DNA of 64,000 nt, from the NCBI GenBank assembly GCA_038049695.1, contig CP142451.1:125151501-125215500 (forward strand). The letters run 5' to 3'. The translations under genes were made by a program, and so were the position numbers. The notes under the pieces were generated by a model. That model did not search any database. It saw only the letters and a program-made list of their open reading frames with translations, and was not told the DNA's origin. This stretch comes from Cinnamomum chago (Eukaryota > Streptophyta > Magnoliopsida > Laurales > Lauraceae). Positions 36,807-47,800 of this stretch are shown piece by piece; within the stretch, counting starts at the first letter, position 1, and every line of letters begins with the position of its first letter.

Positions 36807-39800
36807 CATAAATGAGTTTTATATATTTTTTCTGATGAGAACCATCAGCACCTAATACTGTGAGGTAGGCCCACCTGGGATGGAAAGATTTCAATGAGAC
36901 CATGCAAAATATCAACCTCGTGATCTAACCTTTTGATATGTGGTCCTCTAAGTTTTATCAGGCATCATATTTTTTGGATTTCATTCCAACAGAGCCAGTT
37001 GAAAAGGCATCGAATTTGGGATTGTGACAGTTTGTACATATGCTGACGGTCCTCATGAAGCTCACACACATGCCCATATGGAAGGGTGGAAACTGGGCCA
37101 GGCCAACTAAGACCTTGCTGGCCCACATAGTAAAACCCAAATGGCTTGCAGAGTCAGGTCAGGCTCAGGCTACCAAAAAAATCCAATTTAAATTTGTGTT
37201 GTGTTCAGGTTGATTGTATTTCAGAAATTTAACATTAATATAACCTTGGGAATTAAGGGTAACCTACACTCATCAAGACAGGTTTAGATTGTAGATTGAG
37301 TTCGCATTGTCCCTTGCAGAATTGAAATCAGGTTAGGTCAGGTTATACTCCAGTTGGCCCTTCTATAATTTGGGTAGGCCCTGAACCTGACCCGAAATGC
37401 CTGAGTTGCACCCCTGCTCATATCAGTAATGCTGGTCTGTGCCCAAATTTTATGTCTGTTGGCCTGCAGCAGGCCTATTTTAGCTGAGTTTTAAGACACC
37501 AATGAAAAGAAAGAAGAAGTAACATATGAAGTAGCTGCATTACATTTGCAGATTGTGGTGAATGCTGGAAATGGATCAGGTGGATTCTTCACATGGGATG
37601 TCCTTGAAAAGCTTGGAGCAGATACAACAGGCAGCCTAAATCTAGAACCGGATGGAATGTTCCCTAACCAGATCCCCAACCCAGAGGACAAGGTGGCCAT
37701 GTCCCTCACCAGATCTGCTGTGTTGGAACAAGGAGCCCACCTGGGGATCGTCTTCGACACCGATGTGGACAGGAGTGGCGTTGTGGATGACAAGGGCAAC
37801 ACCATCAACGGTGACCGGCTCATCGCGCTAATGGCTACAATTGTGCTGAGGGAATTCCCTGGCACGACCATTGTCACCGATGCTCGCACTAGCGTGGCTC
37901 TCACACGATTCATCACCAGCAAAGGAGGCCATCACTGCCTCTATCGGGTTGGGTACAGGAATGTTATAGACAAGGGTGTTCAGCTCAACAAGGATGGGAT
38001 AGAGACCCACCTAATGATGGAAACTACAGGCCATGGAGCATTGAAAGAGAACCATTTTCTTGATGATGGTAATAATTATATTATATTCTACTTAATATAG
38101 ATAAACAACAAGTTACAAATCTTTTAAGCAATGGAGGGTAGGTTGCGTGCTACTTTCATTCAGTAGTCGAGTAGAAAAAAAAATTGAGACGGGAAATGTT
38201 TTAACTTTCTGTCCCTCACCAACCCTTCTTCTTTCTATAATCTCTTTTTCGCATGTTGGGGGACCATATGATAGGAATATTAAGGTAATGTTGAATTAAG
38301 AGCCATTAGTTCAAAGTCTAAAGAACAGTAAATCAAGGATTCATATGCTTCTTTTGTACTTGCAAGTTTTATTATTTGCAACCTATGGTTTGCACAGGAG
38401 CATACATGGTGGTGAAGATCATCATTGAGATGGTGCGTATGAGACTTGCAGGATCTGAAGAAGGAATTGGAAGTCTCATCCAAGAACTGGAAGATCCATT
38501 GGAGTCGATAGAGCTGAGGATGAATGTCATTACACCGCCCCAACAAGCTAAGGAGAAGGGAGCTGAGGCAGTTGAAACCTTGAAAAAATATATAGAGGTG
38601 ACCCATCAGTTTCCTTGCGCCTATTTTGTGCGTAACCATGAAATCCATCTACCTCACAGTCTAGAACTGGTTCAGACTCACGTGCTTCAGCCTAGTCAAT
38701 ATGGCTCGGTGGGTCACCATGTCGGCCAAGTAGAGAATGAGTCTGGATCACCTATCACAGTTGTATTACCTTCGTGAGTCGACCAATAACAGTCCGCCAC
38801 GTCATTAAAAGATTTAGGTGATTTTCTAAAAGTTGGCCAACTCTAAAAAGCACCTAAATTTTTAGATGATGTAGCGGACTGTTATTGGTCAACTCACGGT
38901 GAAAGTATAACAACAGTGATAGGTGATCTAGATTCAAGTACAATGAGTCTAACCGAGTACTCAGCAGGAGTTGCCTGAGTTACCCCACTTTTCTTTTTTT
39001 CTGTCTTTTGCTTCTATTTATTAGTGCTTTTTGTTTTTTGTTTTTTTTTTCCTTTTTTTGGATGTCCGCTTGTCTTAGATGTGTCACACCTGCTGGGACC
39101 AAAGAGCCATGTTTAACCTAACATAGGCCAAGATCTGGCCTCATTTCAGGCCCATCTGAAATGCCCCTGTAAGACCCAACAGGGAGTGGTTCTGACAATG
39201 GCTCAGGTTACTTGAACTCGAGTAATTGCAACTCTGCTTACTTATAAATGGAAACATATATATAGCAAGGGACTGTTTGGATCTTTCATATTTTGAGTGC
39301 TGGAAACCAAGTTCTAAGGATCCAGGTGACTTAAGGTGACTCGGGCTATCTAAAAGCATGAACTATCATTTACAGATAAATCAAGTTACCTGCACCCAAT
39401 TTACAAAAGTCCGAATGGGCCTTTAAGATGGTAGTTTGCAAGCAACCAAGAGTTAATAGTGAGGAGAGCGTTTCAGAGACTAATCTACTGCATAATTTGT
39501 ATTGGCTAATGATGTATGCAAGTTTGTAGGAAGGACATCTGAAAGGATGGGAACTGGATTCATGTGGGGACTGTTGGGTAAGCGAGGGCTGTCTTGTGGA
39601 TTCCAACGACACACCAGCTGCTATTGACGCCCACATGTACAGGTACATGCATTCGTGTTTAGAATCTACTAATAGTGTAATGGAGTGGCAGAAATGCAGA
39701 ACATGACTGGAAAGACAAACTTTTTAAGTCATTTCTCACTGCAACCACTTCAATTCAGTAATAGATTAAGGGACCATTAGTTTGCATGGAATTAGATTTC

Positions 39801-40272
39801 TAAGAATTTCATGGTAAAATGAATTCCAACAAAGAAATATTAAAGAGGTAATGATTGGAGGATATAAGGAGCAGATGTAATAGAACCTAATTTCCTTAGG
39901 ATTTTATTAACTAGGGCAATGGCAGGTGACCTCCACTTTTATTTCTTCAATTCTAGCCACTTTGAAAGGTCTTGAAACCCGTAGGAGTTCAACTCATGCA
40001 AACTTATTTAACTTAAAACGACTACATATAGACATGCTCATACTTCATACCTCATGATGAAAGATCCCATCTACTGAACAGAGCTAAAGTTTGGGATGAA
40101 GAAGGCGTACAGCATGGTTGGATACACATTCGACAGAGCGTCCACAACCCAAACATTGCATTAAACATGCAGTCTTCAGTTCCTGGTGGTTGCCAATCCA
40201 TGGCCAAAATTCTCAGAGATAAGTATGACTCATCCGTCCTAGAAGATATGTTTCCTACTTAAAAACTAACCA

Positions 40273-40337
<65 letters not shown>

Positions 40338-40432
40338 ATGAGAATATCAGGTTCCTCCTTGGAAGCGGTCTAGACAAAATACTTGACATCTCACAAGTCG
40401 ATAGCTACGCCAGAAAGGGATCTGTCAGCTGA
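35058..40432 (+). CDS. Plastid-type phosphoglucomutase/phosphomannomutase family protein, seven exons
   Basis: Exons: 35058-35603, 36471-36737, 37552-38068, 38398-38597, 39530-39642, 40082-40222, 40351-40432; all GT-AG, phases consistent, 621 residues. A second Met at 35064 is an equally good start. Residues 1 to about 60 are Ser/Thr-rich like a chloroplast transit peptide. The phosphohexomutase signatures follow: phosphoserine loop TASHLPYTRNGLKFF with Ser186, metal loop DTDVDRSG (340-347), sugar loop ETTGHGA (428-434). The C-terminal phosphate loop is not the usual RPSGTEP; the stretch NIALNMQSSVPGGCQ sits there, as I recall for the plant subfamily around Arabidopsis At1g70820. Family membership is sure; the substrate, and whether it is a true mutase, is not. 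The introns hold a CT repeat at the donor of intron 2, a foldback MITE in intron 4 and a CT repeat in the 128-bp intron 6. Confidence 0.92.
36000..36187. mobile_element. Small TIR element in intron 1 of the phosphohexomutase gene
   Basis: The left AGGGGCAGACCCAGG and, reverse-complemented, right CAGTGGTGGGTCCAGG ends match in the pattern often seen at GTGGCGGAGCCAGG-type plant elements. Interior non-coding, 188 bp; target duplication unclear. Confidence 0.5.
36741..36803. repeat. (CT)n microsatellite at the donor of intron 2
   Basis: About 31 CT units begin three bases after the exon 2/intron 2 boundary (AAG|GTTCTCTCT). It lies inside intron 2 of the phosphohexomutase gene. The reverse strand reads as an Arg-Glu run, which is not a gene. 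Confidence 0.95.
37150..37416. mobile_element. hAT-like remnant in intron 2 of the phosphohexomutase gene
   Basis: The right end, GAGTTGCACCCCTG, reverse-complemented reads CAGGGGTGCAAC, the hAT-type end also seen at 48379, followed by GGGTCAGGTTCAGGGC. The left side has CAGGTCAGGCTCAGGC in inverted relation but lacks a clean terminus, so the copy is probably truncated. Confidence 0.45.
38715..38960. mobile_element. Foldback MITE in intron 4 of the phosphohexomutase gene
   Basis: Long imperfect palindrome centred on AGTTGGCCAACT (38831-38842). The left arm (GATCACCTATCACAGTTGT, then GACCAATAACAGTCCGC) matches the complement of the right arm (GCGGACTGTTATTGGTC, then ACAACAGTGATAGGTGATC) over nearly 90 bases, with weaker similarity outward to GAGTCT. 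It is a strong hairpin in the pre-mRNA, with no ORF. Confidence 0.8.
40275..40336. repeat. (CT)n microsatellite forming the pyrimidine tract of intron 6
   Basis: About 31 CT units occupy half of the 128-bp intron 6 of the phosphohexomutase gene, starting about 50 bases after the donor (AA|GTATGA) and ending 14 bases before the acceptor (ATATCAG|GTTCC). Confidence 0.95.
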
Positions 40433-41821
40433 TATGGCACTCTCAGTAACACTATCCATCAACCATAGGAAGAAGAGATCCCCCACCTCATCTGAAACAG
40501 CTCTTTTCAAATTGTGGAAATAAGATTTATTGAGATGAGATCTATGAATAATAATGCTTTTGTTTTTGTTTATAGTCTTCTTGAGTAATAAAATCTACGA
40601 GTTTCTACCCAAAAAAAAATCAATGGGTAAAAGCTTGAGTGCAGTGATGTGCCAGAGTCCACGCAGCAGAACGGAAATTAGGCGAATGCCAACCAGCATT
40701 CAAGGGGCGTCTTGTATGGTCAGCTTGGATTAAATTACAGTTCCATATGCCCCCACCGTACCAAGTTTTTTTTTTTTTTTTTGCTGTCGGAGGGTTCCTA
40801 ACCCTTTGGGCTGGACTAATCCCTCCGGGCCCAGAGGGAAGCCGGATAAATCCCCTGTAGCCCTAGTGTGGTAGCGGAGTTTCGAACCCACAACCTCCGA
40901 GAGCAAACCGTGGTCCTAGGCCAACTAAGCTACCCCTTGGAGTCCACTGTACCAAGTTGAACTGAGGGCATCCAGAACCTATATCAAAATGGAAAGCAAG
41001 CAAGCAAAACCCTCCTCACTGCATGCATAACATACAACACAACACAACACGCAAAAAAACACAGGTTTAACACATCATTATATGGAAGGACCTTCAAAAA
41101 AAAAAAAAAAAAATGTGGAAGTCAAATGCAATCTGGCACTTGCACATCAATGGGGTTACAAGACAGTAGAAACCAAAATATTACCAAACCAAAGCGCATG
41201 GCTTTACTAACTAATTGTCAGCTGAGACACTAGTGGGATCCATTAGCCCCATAAATATATAGGCTGAATTTTTGTTAGAAACACAACCCAAAATCAGACA
41301 AATTGGACATTTCTATACACCTGATCTGTAGCAATATATGAATGGTCAAATTGATTTCATATTGACTGTTGATTTTATCACCTTAAATATAATGGCTAGA
41401 AATATCTCGTAACTTGGATGATTTTTGGCACTACTAATCCAAAGCCCACCTATGCAAGAGAACAGATCACACAGATGATAAGATAAAATAATCCAAATCC
41501 CATAGAATGTTAAGAATTCAAAACATTCATGAAAAAAATTAAAAGAAAAGTTGTCAAATTAAAGCACTAAATATAAGAACATGAAAAAAAGACAAGTACT
41601 ACTTGCTCATCTATTTTCTCGAACCCCATAACAAAAAAAAAAAAAAAAACCCAAGAGACTCGCTCTCACTATTGTTAGTAATTAACATCAAAGATGGTTC
41701 AACTCCTCTAAATTACTTAAATAACCTTCCAAGAATAGTGAAGCTGTGACCTCCTTTGGGCCACATGCTTTTATCTTCAGTGACGCGTAAGATACATTCA
41801 CTCATAAAACCTAGGATGAAG
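40433..41821. other. Convergent intergenic region between phosphohexomutase and TMEM214-like genes
   Basis: Both neighbours end here, so both 3' UTRs should lie within it. Apart from the SINE at 40766-40943 and A runs (41097-41114, 41632-41649) I see no gene. Confidence 0.45.
40766..40943 (-). mobile_element. tRNA-derived SINE with 13-bp target duplication
   Basis: On the minus strand, box A TAGCTTAGTTGG and box B GGTTCGAAACTCC are in tRNA spacing, followed by a body (CTTCCCTCTGGGCCCGGAGG) and an A-tail (T run 40766-40782). The flanks CCACCGTACCAAG (40753-40765) and CCACTGTACCAAG (40944-40956) form a 13-bp duplication with one mismatch, so the insertion edges are clear. It is the best-preserved copy of this family in the window. 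Confidence 0.88.
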
Positions 41822-44800
41822 CTATTTTATGTTCAGAACAGAGGAGCTGATCATTATGTGAAGATTCTTCCAGTCCCACAAATCCATGTTAGGAGATAAG
41901 AGGATTGCACCAGTAGCAATTGCCAGTGTCAAAACGATCACACCACTTCTCATGCAGCTGAATCGACCTGTCAATCTTCGCAAGATAAGCTCACAGTACT
42001 TATTTGCATCTTTAAAGCAAGCCTGCCAGTAGGGATCAGCCACTTGAGCCAACATTTGCCGATTCTGTATCACAACGAAATAAATCAGGGTTCATAGCCT
42101 AGACTCCCAAAAATTCTATAGCTTAGGTAAAGTTTGCTCATTCTAAATCATCCTTAATTAAGGCCCCATAATGCAAACTCCATAATAATATATAGAGGGC
42201 TTCTATTGGCACCGCAGTTTAATCTCTCCACACCGCCAAAAAAAAAAAATCCTAAACTACCCCCCCCCCCCGCCCCCACAAGGAGGGAGAACAGGCTGCC
42301 GGCCTCCCCCCCTTCCCTCTTTCTTCCTCCCTCCCCCTCTATTTTCTCTCCCTCTCCTTCTCTCCCTTCCTCTTCTTCTCTCTCCTTCCCTCCCCGCCTC
42401 TTCCTCTCCCTGCCGGGGACTGGGAGGGGGAGGAAGAGGTGGCGAGGGAAGGAGAGAGAAGAGGAAGGGAGAGAAGGAGGGAGGAAGGGGGGGGGGGGGG
42501 GGGGGCGGAGTGGTAGTTTAGAAATCTTGATTTTTTTTTTGCGGTGTAGAGAGACAAAACCGCAGTGCCAATAGAGTGTAATAAAAAAAGACATTTTTCC
42601 CTTTTGCACAGGACAACAGAGCCGCCCTTGGATGTTTACAAGACAGTGGAGCTGATAGGAGAGACCATCATTGTTATCACAGGGTCTTTGGTACCGTGAT
42701 CGAATAACCAAGGACTTTGGATCAAAGCATGCAAAAATGGATTGTTAAGACTTAAATGTCCACTTTAAGGGCTTCTTTGACTTTTTTTTTGGTAAGCTCT
42801 TCTTTGACAGTTAATACCATCTAGCTATGACAGGCCTCTTATCCCCGCTGCTGCTCACAATATTCAAACTTGAGTCTCACTGCAAAGACAGTCATGCAGC
42901 ATGAATATGAAGATCACTTCTTTCAAGATGTCATTGTCACAGTCTGTTAGTTCTTAATTTTCCTGTGACTCAATGGACGGAATGAATGTTTAGTGTTTTC
43001 ATTGTTCTTTATTTCCCTGTGACTAAATGGACAATACAGAACTTTAGCCTTCCATTACTAACAACAGAAATAAATGCTTTATAGTCAAATACCTTCAGCC
43101 TTAAACTCTTGAGTGTCTCCTTCATATTGTCAAGAGGAGCAAGTCTCACTGCATGTTCATTCCATTGACCAGCCAGCATTTGCAGGACAATGACACTGGC
43201 TTCTTTATTCGCCAGATGAAGCATTTCCTGGTGTAATTTTAACAGGTTTAGAGCTGATAGAGTATTCATAATTAAGAGCTGAAATATGGATTCATGAATT
43301 CTAAAATTGGAAATAAGAGATAAAATTGCTTACCCACTGCTTGTAACAATCAGCATTTTGAGCCAAACACCAAATGAAAACAACAGCCGCTTCTTTGGAT
43401 AATTCAGGGTTTTCTGCAGAATGGTTCAACTTACTTTCACTAATTGCTTCAGCGGCAAAATGCAAAAGTTGTTGTGAAACTTCTTTCATTGCTTTGGTTC
43501 CAGGGGAACCTGCAAGAGCCAGCCTTTTTAGGGTGGGATAAATTGCTTCAAACCTTTCAGTTGCCTGTAAAAAAAGCTACAAACTCAGAAAAAACCTTTA
43601 ACCAAAAATCTATGACCCATCCAAATCGTACATAAAGTAAAAATGGTTAAGGGTCCTGAAGAGTGACCTTGATCCGAGAAGCAGGTGCAGGGAAAGTAAC
43701 TCTCATCAACTTGTCAAGAGAATGTGGTGGCACCAGCCTTACCCCCTTTCCAACCACACCATTAAATAAAACAGGTCTAGCCTTGGGATCTGACAAGATC
43801 CTGCAATCAGAAATAAGTGAAATTTAATCTAAATTCACTCTAAAGGGTGCAAAACACACCTTCGTCTCAAACAATAAAGAGGCCAACCTTTCTACCAACT
43901 GCAAAACTAAGTCTCTCAACTGTGGATTACAACTTGAATTGCCACTCACAGAAGGCAATAGTATCTGTGTCCATGAATGCATACCAACACCTAGATCTCC
44001 AGCACAGGCCTGCACATGACAAAAATCAATTAACAATATCATAAATAGAAGATTAAAACAAAAATTGTTGGCACCTAGCAACTCTTACCTGAGAGATAAC
44101 CCAAACATAAAGAGGAATTTTATCTTGTCCTTGATAACGAGGATGATCCATCAATGTGGGAAGCTGGCTGATCAATACATTAGGTTTATGTCGCAATACC
44201 ATCGCCATACCCACAAATATTCCAACCTGCAGTTCCAATAATAAGCCACATAATGTCATGCAACAAAAAAGATATGCTTACTCAACAATAACATAATAAT
44301 TATTATTTTTTCGAGTAGAAAAAAAAAATACTCATTCAATTAAAAGAAAGAATCAAAAGATCAAATGTGTCGAAAATATCCAATTCAAGCCAACCGGTAC
44401 TGGGTGAGAAATCTGTGAGAGGATTGCAACTGAAATTTCAAAATTTTCATCATGTTCTTTCATGAGTTTGAAAAATGGAAAAGTGATGTCCATATTGATT
44501 AGATGCTGTAAAGCTGACATCTAACAGATGTAGAGGATAGGGTGCCAAATTCATTAATAAAATTATTAACTTTCCAAATAAAATGTGATTCTCAATTTTT
44601 CACCAAAATTCATTAATAAAATTATTAGATTTCCAAATAAAATAACCAAGATGCACATCAAGAACACAAATAGAAAAATGCTTAGAAAGAAAACATTGCG
44701 GGCACGTTTGGTAATGGGTGAGAAATCTGCAAGGAATCCGCACATTTGAGGACTCTTCATTGCTGTAGAATTGAGGATTCCTCACTAAAGATTTGTATAG

Positions 44801-47800
44801 CTAAGGATTTCACATTGATCGGTGCTTATGGATGCGCATAACTGAGAAAAAATGGTACTAGTGCGTAAATCCGCAAAACAGAGAACTTCCAAATCCTATG
44901 GGGGGAGATTGTACTTGAAAACCCTCAAAATAAGGAGTGCCCAGAAGATTTACGGTTGCTAAATATAGATTTTCCATTCAACAATTATATTGGAAAAAGA
45001 AGAAACTTGAGAGAAAGAAAGAAAGGCTTTGATGATTAATAAAGCTAGCAATCAAAGTATGAGGAACAAGTATTTGGGTATACCGACATGAACAAAAAAA
45101 TCAGAGTTTGCATGTTCTATGGACGAATGGGAACAAAAGAATAATCCATCCTACTTGGGCACTGAGCCTTTGTTGGAGAATGTTAGGCTGACCTTTCTGA
45201 GCTGTTAGAAACAGATATCTATTGCAAACAGCTCAAAAAAGAGAGTTCCACTTAATTTAATGGTAAATAAATTGCATGTTTATGCTGAGGAATTCAAAGA
45301 AGAATAAATCTTACTAGGGCCTTTGACTGAGGAAATCTAATTGACTTTGTCCAGCTCTTAGCACCAGAATGTTGACCAGCCAAGTCCTCAAGGATGCAAT
45401 CTAGTGACCATATAAGAAATTCACCAAGAGCATTGGCTGAGCGTTTGCTAATCCACTCAATGGATGTCTTATAAACAGGTTCAGAAATATAGCACAGAGG
45501 CATCTGCAAAAAATCACAACAATTACCATCCGAAGGTAGTTAAAGAAGCATCCCCTTCAAAAAGCATGCTCATTTGGATACTTTAAAATAATAAAAACAT
45601 GAATTTAACAACTCATCTCGGCCAAAGACATGAACGAAATGTAAATGAAGAGTAATGGCAACAATGGCTAGAAATCTAAATTAACAAGCTTGTTCAAAAT
45701 AAAGAAAAGAGAAGCAGAAACTTTGTAAAGTGTTTATTCCATAACAAATAATTCAAATTATGAGGTTAGAAATAAAAGAAGGTGATAGTTTCAATAGAAT
45801 GAAAGATGCTAAAGAAGACTAGAGTAACACCCCATGCGTGACCATGCAGATAGACGAGAGTCTACCAAGATTGCAAAGGAATTGTTCATCAGCACCATCA
45901 TCATCAAAGCCTTGTCCAAATCTGTGTTGGGTCAGCGATATGATTTATGTTTATCCATTCCAATCTACCATGGGCCAAATCCTTGGACAGGTTGCACTTC
46001 TTCAGATCTAACCTTACTGATTCCATGCATATCCTATTTGCCTACCACTTTCCATGGCATTCATAAGGAGTTGTTAAGAAGCAAAACTGCAGTGCGTACG
46101 ACTTTTGACAGATATAATGCTCCAAAAAGCACCTGCTAAAAGATCTTCTCATAGAAGAGGCTCATAATGTTCCATGTGAAAAACCGACGTTTCAATCCAA
46201 GGTTGTCAAGCCAGGTTTTGAAAGCCTTAATTGGCATAGGAATTTTCAAAAGCTAGACCCCAAAGGTACGTGCTGCATCAGATCTTCTCATATAACAGGC
46301 AAATAATGTTCCATGTGAACAACTGATGTTTTCATCCAAGGTTGTCAAGCCAGGTTTTGAAAGCCTTAATTGGCATAGAAATTTTCAACAGCTAGACCCA
46401 AAGGTATGCGCTGCATCACCTTTGAAAGTGAAAGCATATAAGTTTGGAATTCGCACATCATAATTTTTTTTAATCAGAATGAAGTTGTGCACCTTGATAA
46501 ACACTTCGAAATCCTAAACCACAATGTTAATTTTTTTTTTATCGTTTTTTAATGAGTTTATCTTGAAAAGCAGTAAATGAGCTAAAAACACTAGTGGAGT
46601 GTATAGAGGGCGAGAAGGGGCACTATTAGAGTCCCTACCATTGCACTCTTTGTTTTGAGCCATAAAGACAATAGCCCTGGATTAAAAGAGGGGAGAAACT
46701 AGAAGAGACTTACCTTCCCTTTTGCTTCAAATCATAAAATGGGGACCATATCACAAATATGCAATGTGTCAGACCATTATTAAAAACCTAGGTACCTTGA
46801 TCCCGTGATTCATATCGAACCCTAAGGGCATGTTTGGCATTGGGAGAGGAATCTACAAATTGGAGGATTCCTTGGTTCCCCTGGAACCAGGCTATCCTCC
46901 ATGAGGATTTTTGAGGGGAGGAATCATCACATGCCATGTTTGGCCAACATAGATTTGCGAACAGTTCAGATAGTGATTTCGGGGCCTCCAGAAGTCCAGA
47001 AAAGCTTATTTAGTGGTTGAGTCTGGATCCCCTGTTTCAACGAAACTTAGAAATATGGTTTCGGCCTATCCCCAGGCGCCACCTATACAAAATGTCATCT
47101 TTGCTTTTTTCATTCCAAGGAAGCAATTGAGAGTGTGCAATTAGCTGACGTCACATTTTGTATAGGTGGCACTCGGGAATAGGCCGAAATAGTATTTCCA
47201 TGTTTCGTTGAAACAAGGGATCCGGACTCCTATTGTTTCAACGAAACTGAGAAATATTGTTTCAGCCTATCCCCCCAGCGCCACCTATACAAAAAGACAT
47301 CTTTGTTTTTTTTTTTTTTTTCATTCCATGGAAGCAATTGAGAGTGTGTAATTAGTTGACATAACATTTTGTATAGGCAGCACTCGAGAATAGGCCGAAA
47401 CAGTATTTCCATGTTTTGTTGAAATAGGGGATCCAGACTCAACTAATAGATAAGATTTTCTGGACTTCTGGGCCCCCTAAATCACTATCTGAACTGTTCG
47501 AAAATTCTGTTATGTTGGCCAAACAGGTTTGGAGTTTTTCGAAATTTTCTCAAAATCCTCAACTCAATTCAAAATTTTCTCAAAATCAGTCTCTTACCTG
47601 ATGGGATTTTGTCATTCACCTTATACTTGATAGGATTTACTTTCCTCTCTCTCGTCAATCAATTATCTTAACAGATTACATGACAATCATCAATCATCAT
47701 TAATGTCATTCAACTCCCTTACTAGATTTAAGTTATCTTATTTAGGAAATTATAAAACGAAGAATCTAAACAGTCAGGGTCATTCTTCCCCTTCCATGAA

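Noticed and set aside
36540..36815. Arg-Glu repeat and Leu-Ser repeat proteins
   Set aside because: They are readings of the CT microsatellite; the plus frame is only the read-through of intron 2.
42154..42711. 185-codon minus and 122-codon plus frames
   Set aside because: They are composition artefacts of the CT/GA-rich foldback element in intron 8 of the TMEM214-like gene.
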